The translations under genes were made by a program, and so were the position numbers. A DNA stretch of 64,000 bases from CABMKH01 sp040797625 (lineage in GTDB: Bacteria; Bacillota; Clostridia; Tissierellales; Tissierellaceae), in the NCBI GenBank assembly GCA_052067355.1, contig JBQHQH010000011.1, positions 6,605-70,604 of the forward strand, in the 5' to 3' direction. Below are positions 17,056 to 25,596 of the stretch, piece by piece. The notes beneath the pieces were generated by a model that made no database searches, had not been told where the DNA came from, and saw nothing but the letters and a program-made list of their open reading frames with translations. Every line of letters starts with the position of its first letter. Within the stretch, counting starts at the first letter, position 1.

Positions 17056-18638
17056 GATTCCACCACCTTGCTAATATCGTCTCCTCCCATTGCCAATCCA
17101 AATACTTCATCGGGAGCATCAGGAGAGAGAATAGAGTGAAGTTTTCCATCTGTTATTATGGCAATTCTGTCAGATATCTGTCTTAGTTCTGCCAATTCAC
17201 TGGAAGTTATAATAATGGTCATCCCCTCTTCCCTGTTTAATCTGACTAATGTATCCAGAACCAACTTTTTCGCCCCTATATCTATTCCCCTTGTAGGTTC
17301 AGATATAAGTAATACTTCAGGCTCCAATGTAAGCGCCCTAGCTATACATACTTTCTGCTGATTCCCACCACTGAGATACCGTGTGTTTTGTTTAGGTGAT
17401 GTACATCTTATATCCATATCATCTATCATTTTCCTTGCATGAGATTCTATAACCCTCTTATCCATCAATTTAATAGGACCAATATTCTTGATAAATTTTT
17501 CCTGTATCTCCATGGAAGTATAGGCTATATTGTAGTCTATAGACTCATCTAATAGTAGCCCTACTCCTTTTCTATCTTCTGATAGAAAAGCCACTCTGTT
17601 TTTTAACATCTCTCTTGGATTATTTAGAGGCATATCCATTCCATCTTTTATTATCTTTCCTCTAGTTGGATATAATCCCATTATTCCATTAGCTATTCCA
17701 ATCTTACCTTGACCTGCTAGTCCACCAATCCCTAGTATTTCTCCTTTTTTTATCTTAAGATCTATTCCCTTTACCCTTTCACCAGGCATATCCACAACAA
17801 GATCTTGTATCTCAATGATATTTATAGCATCTTCAGCAAATTCATTCCTTTGAGCTGACGTAAACTCGATATCCCTTCCTACCATGGCCTTTGCCATTTC
17901 AACAGTAGAAACATCCCTTGTAGCAGATTCAGCTACCTTTGTTCCATCTCTAAGTACAGTTATATTGTCTGATATCTGCTTTATCTCCTCAAGTCTATGA
18001 GTGATAAATAGTATGGCTATCCCCATCTCTGATAATCTCTTTATTATCTTTAAAAAACCTTCTGCCTCAGACTCTGTAAGTACTGCTGTAGGCTCATCTA
18101 AAATCAATAGTTTTAGGTTTTTCTTGTCTATCTCCCTAGCTATTTCTACAAACTGCATATAGCCTACAGGCAATCCCTTTACAATCATAGACTCTTGAAT
18201 ATCCATACTCAATTTTCCTAGAGCTTCCTTGGACTCTTCTACCATCTTCTTTCTATCAAGTCTTTCCAACTTTTTACCAAAGATCTTACTAGATAACGTT
18301 GGTCTGGTATTTTCCCTATTTAGCTTTATATTTTCAGTAATAGTAAATCCAGGTATAAGCATAAACTCTTGATGCACCATTCCTATCCCATTTTCCATGG
18401 CATTCATGGGAGTCTTAGGATTGAATTCTTCTCCATTTATATACATCTTTCCCTCATAACCACCTGTACTATGTATTACTGGCATACCGAAGATTATATT
18501 CATCAATGTGGATTTACCTGCTCCATTTTCTCCTATTAGTCCATGTATTTCTCCTTCTTTTATGGTAATAGATACATCTTTTAAGACTCTATTACCAGAA
18601 TATGATTTAGATATATTCTCCATTTTAAATAAATCCAT
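17052..18638 (-). CDS. ABC importer ATPase with two nucleotide-binding domains (RbsA-like)
   Basis: The 528-residue protein is a tandem ATPase. The first domain has Walker A GENGAGKST (37-45) and Walker B LLILDEPTAVL; the second lacks a standard Walker A (GIGGLAGQGKIGI near 310), the usual degeneration in this family, but keeps LSGGNQQKVCIARAL and LLISEPTRGID. It powers uptake through the two BPD_transp_2 permeases encoded directly downstream. GGGAGTGG precedes the ATG. A stem-loop lies in the 58-base gap after the binding-protein gene and may set the lower level of this and later genes. Confidence 0.95.
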   Translation of the reverse strand: MDLFKMENISKSYSGNRVLKDVSITIKEGEIHGLIGENGAGKSTLMNIIFGMPVIHSTGGYEGKMYINGEEFNPKTPMNAMENGIGMVHQEFMLIPGFTITENIKLNRENTRPTLSSKIFGKKLERLDRKKMVEESKEALGKLSMDIQESMIVKGLPVGYMQFVEIAREIDKKNLKLLILDEPTAVLTESEAEGFLKIIKRLSEMGIAILFITHRLEEIKQISDNITVLRDGTKVAESATRDVSTVEMAKAMVGRDIEFTSAQRNEFAEDAINIIEIQDLVVDMPGERVKGIDLKIKKGEILGIGGLAGQGKIGIANGIMGLYPTRGKIIKDGMDMPLNNPREMLKNRVAFLSEDRKGVGLLLDESIDYNIAYTSMEIQEKFIKNIGPIKLMDKRVIESHARKMIDDMDIRCTSPKQNTRYLSGGNQQKVCIARALTLEPEVLLISEPTRGIDIGAKKLVLDTLVRLNREEGMTIIITSSELAELRQISDRIAIITDGKLHSILSPDAPDEVFGLAMGGDDISKVVES

Positions 18639-18668
18639 TATACCACTCCCATCAATACATTTAACAAA

Positions 18669-18693
18669 GATGGAGTCGTACTACGACTCCATC
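18669..18693 (-). other. Intercistronic stem-loop between binding-protein and ATPase genes
   Basis: A 10-bp perfect stem GATGGAGTCG / CGACTCCATC around a 5-base loop, 3 bases after the binding-protein stop codon, with no U-tract long enough for full termination. Such hairpins often protect the abundant binding-protein mRNA or give partial termination. Confidence 0.6.
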
Positions 18694-18696
18694 CTA

Positions 18697-19878
18697 CTAA
18701 AATACTTGAGAACTGATTACAAACAATAGGAAATTTGGACTGTCTTCATTTAGAGGTTTAAGTGTGAGTTCATCTTCTTCAGTAATCTCTCTCATCAGCC
18801 TTAACATAGCATCTTGATCAAGTCTTTCTATCTGTCCATCTAGATATTCAATAGCATATCTAACTCCAGCTTCTATCATGGCAACATTGGCTGATGTCTT
18901 CCATGTTCCAAATCTACCTGCTCCACCTTTTTCTTCTATCTTTGCTCTTATCTGTTCAGATAGATAGTCCAAATCTCCAGCCTTATCTTGAGGAATTTCT
19001 ATTCCCAATGCACCTGGATAAGCATGATAAGGTGATGGACAACATTGTTCTGGATAAATTGCACCAGTTTCTAGTACTTGTTTAATTAATGGCTCCTGCA
19101 TACCACAGTTTGTATTAAAAAATGCAGTATTCTTTCCATATTGCTCAACTACTCTTGGAACGTCTTCGTGAATGAACTGTTGTGCACCTGTAAGTCCAGC
19201 ATCTCCTGTTGGATCTGGAGCATCTATTTCTACAAATTTTATATCCAATTCTTCCGCTTTCTTCTTTAACTCATCTCTTCTTGCAGATAGTAGCTCATAG
19301 GACATATGTCTTGGGAATGAATAGTGTACAAATGTCTCAGCTCCCATCTCCTCTGCAACCTGCATTATATTTTCTCCACGTTGCAATTGGTCTAATTCCA
19401 ATGCAATATCTGCTCTTTCAGCTATTACATCTGGGTCCTCATGAGGTGCTCCAACCATGAATAGTATATCTTCTCTCATCTCTCTAACTGCATCAATAGC
19501 AGCTGCAGTTCCCGGTACTGCTTGAACTATTACTATTGCCTTTACATCTGGATCTGCTGCCAAGCTCTTGATATTAGATATAGTTGTCTCTACTTCTTGA
19601 CTGAACTTGTCTGGATAAGTAACGTGTTTTATCATATCACCATATGTCTCAATCATCTTTTCAGCAGCTCTAAACTCTTCCTCACCTTGTGATACTGTTC
19701 CTGTCATAATTCCAATCTTATAATTGCCTCCAGTCTCTTCACCAGCTTCTCCACCTGTAGCTACATCTCCCTCATTTTCAACTCCACCATCTCCTGAATC
19801 TTGAGGTTTATTTCCACATGCTACAAGAGAAAATACCATTGTTAAAACTACTAACATTGCTACTAACTTCTTAAACAT
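18697..19878 (-). CDS. ABC transporter substrate-binding lipoprotein, DUF3798 family
   Basis: The 393-residue protein has a lipoprotein signal (MFKKLVAMLVVLTMVFSLVA, Cys 21) and a low-complexity Gly/Glu linker, then a type-1 periplasmic-binding fold starting NYKIGIMTGTVSQGEEEFR near 53. AAEKMIETYGDMIKHVTYPDKF, VQAVPGTAAAIDAVREMRED and INCGMQ-like NTNCGMQEPL match DUF3798 proteins rather than classic BMP or sugar binders. It delivers an unknown ligand to the permeases downstream. AGGAGGG precedes the ATG. It is first in the operon and has a full-consensus promoter with a palindrome at the start site, so strong but controlled expression is expected. Confidence 0.88.
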   Translation of the reverse strand: MFKKLVAMLVVLTMVFSLVACGNKPQDSGDGGVENEGDVATGGEAGEETGGNYKIGIMTGTVSQGEEEFRAAEKMIETYGDMIKHVTYPDKFSQEVETTISNIKSLAADPDVKAIVIVQAVPGTAAAIDAVREMREDILFMVGAPHEDPDVIAERADIALELDQLQRGENIMQVAEEMGAETFVHYSFPRHMSYELLSARRDELKKKAEELDIKFVEIDAPDPTGDAGLTGAQQFIHEDVPRVVEQYGKNTAFFNTNCGMQEPLIKQVLETGAIYPEQCCPSPYHAYPGALGIEIPQDKAGDLDYLSEQIRAKIEEKGGAGRFGTWKTSANVAMIEAGVRYAIEYLDGQIERLDQDAMLRLMREITEEDELTLKPLNEDSPNFLLFVISSQVF

Positions 19879-19916
19879 AAATTTCCCTCCTTTAATATAA
19901 GAACCAAATACTATCC

Positions 19917-19931
19917 ATGAGAACTTCTCAT
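19917..19931 (-). promoter_or_regulatory. Palindromic operator candidate at the transcription start
   Basis: ATGAGAA-G-TTCTCAT, a perfect 7-1-7 palindrome whose first base is 2 bases after the -10 box, so it covers the predicted start site. A repressor bound here would block initiation. Confidence 0.5.
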
Positions 19932-19932
19932 A

Positions 19933-19961
19933 ATTATACCAAAATTCCTTTACTATGTCAA
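19933..19961 (-). promoter_or_regulatory. Full-consensus sigma-A promoter of the DUF3798 operon
   Basis: TTGACA, 17 bases, TATAAT on the minus strand: no mismatch to consensus. Confidence 0.9.
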
Positions 19962-19995
19962 AGCATTATATGTCTATAGTGATACTGTTGTAAAT

Positions 19996-20023
19996 CGACA
20001 AATTAAGGCAAAAAACGACAAAT
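19996..20023 (-). promoter_or_regulatory. Direct repeat upstream of the DUF3798 promoter
   Basis: ATTTGTCG occurs twice with exactly 20 bases between starts, about 70 and 90 bases upstream of the predicted transcription start. TTTGTCG resembles the core of a Spo0A box (TGTCGAA) but lacks the last bases. A tandem activator or repressor site is possible. Confidence 0.35.
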
Positions 20024-20046
20024 AAAAAAACTGGTTTTCACCAGTT
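20022..20046 (-). terminator. Terminator after rex
   Basis: AACTGG, loop, CCAGTT (20041-20046, 20029-20034) followed by TTTTTTATTTG on the minus strand. The stretch from here to rex (20047-20249) holds ACAATTCACAA-type microsatellite text and one type-A hairpin repeat. Confidence 0.7.
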
Positions 20047-20204
20047 CACAATTCACAACTCACAATTATTAGAAATAAAACACCAAATCTTGAAGTAGAA
20101 TGAGTATTTTATACTTATCTATTTACAATTAAAAGAAGAGATTCCTCATCTATTTCCTATGGAATAAATTCAGGTTTATAGATATCCTTCTAGATAATTG
20201 TAAC

Positions 20205-20242
20205 TAAATATCAGCTGGAGTTTAAACTCCAACTAATATTTA
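20205..20242. repeat. Type-A hairpin repeat
   Basis: Arms TAAATATCAGCTGGAG and CTCCAACTAATATTTA around TTTAAA; same core (TATCAGCTGGAGT) as at 6081, 27152 and 52983. It lies just behind rex. Confidence 0.7.
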
Positions 20243-20249
20243 GTTTTCT

Positions 20250-20879
20250 TTATAACTCCTTTATAAAATATGATAATGTAAATAGACTTTCACTAAGTCT
20301 TACTGTTTCCAATACTACATCATCTGGAACTACCAAGTCTATCGTTGCAAAGTTCCATATACCTTTTACTCCATTTCGTACATAGACATCTGCCACATCT
20401 TGAGCAATTTCCTTAGAAGTAGTAATTATTCCAATATCTACATTATGTTCCTTTAGAAAATCCTCTAATCCATCTATATGACTTACTTCAAGATTTCTCA
20501 TGGCAAAACGTGGATTGTCTGGATTCCTGTCAAATACTCCAATAATATTAAATCCTGCGTCTTTAAATCCTCTATAGTTTGCAATTGCATGACCTAGGTT
20601 TCCAGCCCCAGTCACAACTACATTATATCCTCTATCTAAGCCTAATATTCTTCCTAATTCTTTATGTAGCTCTTCTACATTATAACCATATCCCTGTTGT
20701 CCAAATCCACCAAAGTTATTCAAATCCTGTCTTATCTGTGAAGCAGTAAAGCCTGTAAGCTTACTAAGTTCTTGAGAAGAGATCCTACTAACTCCCTTTT
20801 GAAGTAGATCTCCTAAATATCTATAGTAATTTGGTAGCCTTCTTATAACAGTTATGGATACTTGTGTTTCCCTACTCAT
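20250..20879 (-). CDS. rex: Redox-sensing transcriptional repressor Rex
   Basis: The 209-residue repressor reads the NADH/NAD+ ratio and controls fermentation and energy genes in Firmicutes. The N-terminal winged helix (ISSQELSKLTGFTASQIRQD, residues 33-52) binds DNA; the Rossmann domain has GAGNLG at 91-96 and the adjacent acidic strand end FDRNPD. The C-terminal helix (SESLFTLSYFIKEL) is the swapped dimer helix. I start at the ATG 7 bases after AGGCGGTGA; a TTG two codons earlier is too close to it. It is divergent from a small cysteine-rich gene and followed by its own terminator. Confidence 0.97.
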   Translation of the reverse strand: MSRETQVSITVIRRLPNYYRYLGDLLQKGVSRISSQELSKLTGFTASQIRQDLNNFGGFGQQGYGYNVEELHKELGRILGLDRGYNVVVTGAGNLGHAIANYRGFKDAGFNIIGVFDRNPDNPRFAMRNLEVSHIDGLEDFLKEHNVDIGIITTSKEIAQDVADVYVRNGVKGIWNFATIDLVVPDDVVLETVRLSESLFTLSYFIKEL

Positions 20880-21028
20880 TATCAATTCACCGCCTAATAC
20901 ATATATTAATTGATACTCATTGTTAATTATAACATCTGGTTAAAACTTAGTCAATTTTTTATCTACTAAAATTTTTTGAATATTTGTTCATGTTTTTGAG
21001 ATAATATCCATAAAGGAGTGATGAAATT

Positions 21029-21244
21029 ATGGCAAGTAAAGAACAGTTGAGAAAAATTGCTATATATTGTGATGAATATAACTGTAAAATTCATGATGAT
21101 GAAATCTCTTTAAAGAATATTGCTGATGTAGAATATGAAAGTTGTACAAATTGCACACATTTCACCCAAGACCATAGATGTGAATTAAATCTTATAGATA
21201 CGATATTGTCCTCTATGGCTATGGAACAGGATTTAAAGTCTTAA
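21029..21244 (+). CDS. Small cysteine-containing protein, possible metal binder
   Basis: The 71-residue protein has cysteines spaced as YCDEYNC, then CTNCTHF and a last C in HRCELN, an arrangement that could hold a zinc or iron site (CxxC plus other ligands). I do not recognise a named family. AAAGGAGTGATG lies 7 bases before the ATG, and the coding bias and length to the stop look real. It lies between divergent rex and a downstream ABC-F gene 70 bases on, and so might be linked to either. Function unknown. Confidence 0.7.
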   Translation: MASKEQLRKIAIYCDEYNCKIHDDEISLKNIADVEYESCTNCTHFTQDHRCELNLIDTILSSMAMEQDLKS

Positions 21245-21314
21245 TATATGTACACTTTTAATAGAGTATATTTTTTGATACAATGATAGTATTAATATTT
21301 AGGAGGATTCTAAA

Positions 21315-23228
21315 ATGTCAGTACTATCATGTAATAATCTTACTAAAACATATATTGTAGATACCATATTAGATAATATAAGCTTTACAGTGGAAGATGG
21401 AGATAAGATTGGGGTAATTGGCCTGAATGGTTCAGGCAAGACTACCCTATTTAATATATTAGCTGAAGAAATAGATAAGGATAGCGGAGATATATTTGTC
21501 CAAAAGGATTTAAAGATAGGATATCTAAAACAACATGTAAAAATAGATAGTTCTAAAACCATATACGATGACTGTTTAGAGATATTTGAACCTCTAATAA
21601 ATATGGAGGATGAACTAAGGCAATTGGAAACTCAGATATCTATAGAAGGAGAAAACGGAGAATCTGAAAGATTAAACGAACTTATGGATAAATATGGACA
21701 GCTATCCGAAGAATTCTCCTCATTAAATGGATATGGATATAAATCAGATATTCGAGGTATATTGATAGGATTAGGCTTTAAAGAGGAAGATTTTTCAAAG
21801 GAAGTAAATCTATTAAGTGGTGGACAAAAATCTAGACTAGCTCTAGCTAAGTTATTATTGAAAAGACCTGATCTGCTATTATTAGACGAGCCTACAAACC
21901 ACTTGGATATAGAGACTATTGACTGGTTAGAGAAGTTTCTAAAGGACTATTCAGGGGCAGCACTTATTATCTCTCACGATCGTTATTTTCTAGATAACAC
22001 CGTGAATAGGATATTCTATTTAGAAAATAAGGGTATAAAAATCTACAATACAAACTATACCAATTTTATGATTCAGAGAAAGAAAGATTTAGAGTTGTTA
22101 AAAAAACAGTTTGAAGACCAACAAAAAGAGATCAAGAGACAAGAAGAGATCATCTCAAGATTTATGAACTATGGAGGATCTAGATATATTAAGCAAGCTC
22201 AAAGTAGGCAAAAACTATTAGATAAGATAAAAGTTCTAGACAAACCAGAAGATACTAAAAAAACGCGAATTACCTTTGAACCAAAGATAAAATCAGGTAG
22301 GGATGTACTATCTGTAAAGGAATTGGGAAAAAACTTTGGGGACTTTAAGCTTTTAGAAGATATCAATTTAGATATATACAGAGGAGAAAAAGTAGGTCTA
22401 ATAGGTCCTAATGGTATAGGAAAGACTACCTTATTTAAGATCATATTGGGACACATGGATTATGATGAGGGTACAATAATCAAAGGACATAATGTGTTTC
22501 CAGCGTACTTTGATCAAGAGATGGAGACTCTAAATCTAAACAAGACTATAATAGATGAAATATGGGATGATAACCCAAAATTGAACTACTATGAGATCAG
22601 AACTATATTGGGCCAATTTCTATTTGTAGGTGATGATATATTTAAAGAGATATCAGATTTAAGTGGTGGAGAAAAAGGTAGACTAAGTCTTCTTAAACTG
22701 ATGTTATCTAATGCTAACTTTCTTCTAATGGACGAGCCTACAAACCATCTTGATATAGATTCTAAAGAAATATTAGAAGATGCCATACTAGACTATGAGG
22801 GCACTTTATTTGTCATATCTCATGATAGGTATTTTTTAAACAGAACTACAAACAAAATTCTTGAATTGACAAAAAACGGAATCACAGAATACTTAGGGAA
22901 TTATGACTATTATTTAGAAAAGAAAAATGAAGTTCTGTATGAAGATGAAGATGATGATGATGTAAAGACCAAGACACAAATAAGACTAGAGAGAAAAAAA
23001 GAAAAAGAATTGTTGAATCAAGCTAGAAAAGAAAAGAAAAAAATCTCAGAATTGGAAAAAAGCATCTCTGATACTGAAGTAAAATTAGAAGAGATAGACA
23101 CTCTTCTATGTAGCCCTGAACTCTATGATAATCCAGAGAAAATTGTTGAATTATCAAAGAAAAGAGAAGAAATAGAATCAGAGTTAAATAGACTATATGA
23201 AGAGTGGATATTATTGACAGAAAAATAA
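21315..23228 (+). CDS. ABC-F family ATPase (ribosome-associated)
   Basis: The 637-residue protein has two ATPase domains and no membrane segment: Walker A GLNGSGKTT (35-43) and GPNGIGKTT near 364, signatures LSGGQKSRLALAKLL and LSGGEKGRLSLLKLM, and Walker B LLLLDEPTNHLD and FLLMDEPTNHLD. Between them lies the charged helical linker (KKQFEDQQKEIKRQEE) that reaches into the ribosome in this family, and the C-terminus is a coiled coil as in YdiF/Uup types. Such proteins resolve stalled ribosomes or protect against antibiotics; housekeeping and resistance forms cannot be told apart here. AGGAGG precedes the ATG. Confidence 0.93.
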   Translation: MSVLSCNNLTKTYIVDTILDNISFTVEDGDKIGVIGLNGSGKTTLFNILAEEIDKDSGDIFVQKDLKIGYLKQHVKIDSSKTIYDDCLEIFEPLINMEDELRQLETQISIEGENGESERLNELMDKYGQLSEEFSSLNGYGYKSDIRGILIGLGFKEEDFSKEVNLLSGGQKSRLALAKLLLKRPDLLLLDEPTNHLDIETIDWLEKFLKDYSGAALIISHDRYFLDNTVNRIFYLENKGIKIYNTNYTNFMIQRKKDLELLKKQFEDQQKEIKRQEEIISRFMNYGGSRYIKQAQSRQKLLDKIKVLDKPEDTKKTRITFEPKIKSGRDVLSVKELGKNFGDFKLLEDINLDIYRGEKVGLIGPNGIGKTTLFKIILGHMDYDEGTIIKGHNVFPAYFDQEMETLNLNKTIIDEIWDDNPKLNYYEIRTILGQFLFVGDDIFKEISDLSGGEKGRLSLLKLMLSNANFLLMDEPTNHLDIDSKEILEDAILDYEGTLFVISHDRYFLNRTTNKILELTKNGITEYLGNYDYYLEKKNEVLYEDEDDDDVKTKTQIRLERKKEKELLNQARKEKKKISELEKSISDTEVKLEEIDTLLCSPELYDNPEKIVELSKKREEIESELNRLYEEWILLTEK

Positions 23229-23378
23229 TATCCACATAAAATCAACAAGTTATTAACAGTACCCACAGAGTTATCCCCAGGTTTTTATCGGTTTTTCATG
23301 GTTTTCTATGATTTTTCCCACATTACCCACAGGATATTATTGTAAACCTATTATTTGCTGTTAATAATTTGTGGAAAA
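23228..23378. other. Degenerate DnaA-box cluster with phased T-tracts
   Basis: Between convergent ABC-F and tsaD genes the sequence has several 9-mers one mismatch from TTATCCACA: ATATCCACA (23228), TTATCCCCA (23271), TTACCCACA (23323) and, inverted, TGTGGAAAA (23370). In the middle, four T-tracts (GTTTTTATCG, GTTTTTCATG, GTTTTCTATG, ATTTTTCCCA) repeat every 10 bases from 23281, which predicts a fixed DNA bend. No terminator hairpin is seen for either gene. Confidence 0.4.
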
Positions 23379-23393
23379 TATCATCTATTTATA

Positions 23394-24398
23394 TCACTTT
23401 ATATCTAAATTTGGTTCTACATTTAGGTCTAAGCCGGACTCTTTTCCATTTATATAATCAAAATATGCAGCTGAGCCAATCATGGCTGCATTATCAGTGC
23501 ATAGTATTCTAGATGGATAATAAATCTCTATATTTTCCATCTTTCCTCTTTCTTCCATCATATTTCTCAAACCTTCGTTAGCAGCTACTCCACCTGCCAT
23601 AACTATCTTGTCTGATCCTCGTTCTTTTGCCAATCTAAAGGCTTTTTCTACAAGTACATCTAACACTGCCTGTTGAAAACTAGCTGCAATATCTTCTACT
23701 ACTATCTCTTCTTCCTTTTGTTTTAATTGGTTTAAATGGTTTAATACTGCAGTTTTCAATCCACTAAAGCTAAAGTCATAGGAATCATCTTCCAAAAATA
23801 CTCTTGGAAAATGGACTGCATCTCTATTCCCCTTTTTAGCTAGATTGTCAATAAATGGACCACCAGGATATGGCAGTCCTATAGCCCTTGCCACTTTATC
23901 AAAGGCTTCTCCTGCTGCATCATCTCGTGTTCTACCTACTAATTCATATTCTGTATAGTCATTAGCTTGTACTAGATATGTGTGTCCTCCTGAAACTACT
24001 AAACATGTAAAAGGAGGTTTTAAATCTTTATGTTCTATATAGTTGGCACATATGTGTCCCTCTATATGGTTCACCCCTACTATTGGCTTTCCCAACCCAT
24101 AGGCTAAAGCCTTAGCTGTAGATAGTCCTACAAGTAATGCACCTACTAGACCTGGCCCTCTGGTAACTCCTACTAAATCTATATCCTGAAATCCACATCC
24201 AGCTTCATCTAATGCCTCTTGTATTATATTGTTTATGCATTCAATATGTTTCCTAGATGCTATCTCTGGTACTACTCCCCCAAATTTTCTATGAATATCT
24301 ATTTGAGAAGATATTATATTAGATAAAACATCCCTTCCATTTTTTATTATTGCACAAGATGTTTCATCACAGGAACTCTCTATGGCTAATGTAATCAA
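23394..24398 (-). CDS. tsaD: tRNA N6-threonylcarbamoyladenosine transferase TsaD
   Basis: The 334-residue enzyme moves threonylcarbamoyl from its AMP form to A37 of ANN-decoding tRNAs, with TsaB and TsaE. The ASKHA fold starts MITLAIESSCDETSCAI; metal-binding histidines are H111 and H115 in NHIEGHICAN; SGGHTYLV and ILCTDNAAMIG are further family motifs. The start is a TTG with GAGGTGATTT upstream. It is the last gene of tsaE-tsaB-rimI-tsaD, 12 bases after rimI, the common Firmicutes order. Confidence 0.98.
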   Translation of the reverse strand: MITLAIESSCDETSCAIIKNGRDVLSNIISSQIDIHRKFGGVVPEIASRKHIECINNIIQEALDEAGCGFQDIDLVGVTRGPGLVGALLVGLSTAKALAYGLGKPIVGVNHIEGHICANYIEHKDLKPPFTCLVVSGGHTYLVQANDYTEYELVGRTRDDAAGEAFDKVARAIGLPYPGGPFIDNLAKKGNRDAVHFPRVFLEDDSYDFSFSGLKTAVLNHLNQLKQKEEEIVVEDIAASFQQAVLDVLVEKAFRLAKERGSDKIVMAGGVAANEGLRNMMEERGKMENIEIYYPSRILCTDNAAMIGSAAYFDYINGKESGLDLNVEPNLDIK

Positions 24399-24410
24399 AA
24401 TAAATCACCT

Positions 24411-24860
24411 CTAATTGTCGTTTGTTCTCCACATTATTATGGCATCTTCATTATTATCAGAATAATATTTAGGTCTAATTCCACAATCTATAAATCCAAA
24501 TTTTCTATATAGGTTTTGTGCTATGATGTTAGATCTTCTAACTTCTAAAGTCATACTACCTATATTCTTAGATATACAGAATTTTATAAGGCCTTCTACT
24601 ATTTTATTTCCTATTCCTTGTCCCTTATATTCTTTCTTTACGGCTATATTAGTAATATGACCCTCTGTCAATATAAGCCATACTCCACCATATCCTACAA
24701 CTTTTTTATCTACTTCAGCTACTATATATTTTGCCAATAGGTTTTCACGTATTTCAGTTAGAAAGGATTCTCTAGACCATGGAGTTGAAAATGCTTCTCT
24801 CTCAATCTCTACTATTGCATCTACATCCTCTTCTGTCATTAACCTAGTAATTATATCCAT
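24411..24860 (-). CDS. rimI: Ribosomal protein S18-alanine N-acetyltransferase RimI
   Basis: The 149-residue GNAT acetyltransferase has the acetyl-CoA loop VKKEYKGQGIGNKIVEGL near residue 75 and the C-terminal LYRKFGFIDCGIRPKYYSD. RimI acetylates the N-terminus of S18 in E. coli; in Firmicutes the gene sits in the tsa operon, as here between tsaB and tsaD, though its true target there is less certain. GGTAGGGAAGG precedes the ATG. Confidence 0.92.
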   Translation of the reverse strand: MDIITRLMTEEDVDAIVEIEREAFSTPWSRESFLTEIRENLLAKYIVAEVDKKVVGYGGVWLILTEGHITNIAVKKEYKGQGIGNKIVEGLIKFCISKNIGSMTLEVRRSNIIAQNLYRKFGFIDCGIRPKYYSDNNEDAIIMWRTNDN

Positions 24861-24894
24861 AACCTTCCCTACCTTCTAAAGGAGTTTTCTACTC

Positions 24895-25596
24895 TCACTT
24901 TTTCTTATTCTTCTTATCTAATTCTCTCTGTGCCTGAGATTCCCTTAAGTAATCTGGTGCCAAAGTAAAATAATCATCTATTATTCCAGCATCATATTTC
25001 AATTTAGCTAACTCAGCTATACTTACTGCTCTACACATATTTTGCCCTATTGGAGCAAATTGTACTCTATCTTTTAATACATCTACTATTATATCCCTGT
25101 ATAATGAGCCACCATTTCCATTTATACTTATTTTACTATAATCTTTAAGGGTTTTTAGCATATCTTCTATAGGTAATACATCTGGTGCCATCACTTCCTT
25201 AAATCCTTCATCGTCCCAGCTGTATATACCTGTATAGACTCTGTTCCTCCTTGCATCTATCATAGGCACTATTATATCATTATATGGAAGATTATATGCC
25301 AAAGCCTCTAAAGTAGATACTCCAACTACAGGTTTGTTAAACAGATGGGCAAAAGCCTTTATAGTTGAAACCCCTATTCTCAATCCTGTAAAAGAACCTG
25401 GTCCTATGGCCACACCATATAGATCTATATCCTCTATCTTTAATCCTAAGTTGTCTAGGACTTCCTTTATCATAGGCACTAACCTCTCTGAATGTGTCAT
25501 ATCCTGATTTAAAGAATATTCCCCTATCAATCTATTGTCATCAATCACTGCACATGTAGTCATCATAGTCGATGTGTCTAAACCTAATATTTTCAA
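24895..25596 (-). CDS. tsaB: tRNA t6A biosynthesis dimerisation protein TsaB
   Basis: The 233-residue ASKHA-fold protein (MKILGLDTSTMMTTCAV; AIGPGSFTGLRIGVSTIKAFA near 70) is the inactive paralog that partners TsaD in t6A synthesis. The TTG start overlaps the tsaE stop by 4 bases (TTGA), and AGGAGC lies 10 bases upstream, so translation is coupled. The C-terminal ends with a lysine-rich tail (KKNKKK). Confidence 0.95.
   Translation of the reverse strand: MKILGLDTSTMMTTCAVIDDNRLIGEYSLNQDMTHSERLVPMIKEVLDNLGLKIEDIDLYGVAIGPGSFTGLRIGVSTIKAFAHLFNKPVVGVSTLEALAYNLPYNDIIVPMIDARRNRVYTGIYSWDDEGFKEVMAPDVLPIEDMLKTLKDYSKISINGNGGSLYRDIIVDVLKDRVQFAPIGQNMCRAVSIAELAKLKYDAGIIDDYFTLAPDYLRESQAQRELDKKNKKK

Noticed and set aside
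20918..20935. Rex operator upstream of rex (TTGTTA-N4-TAACA)
   Set aside because: Known Rex sites have six bases between these half-sites (TTGTTAA-N4-TTAACAA); here there are four, so the match is not convincing.
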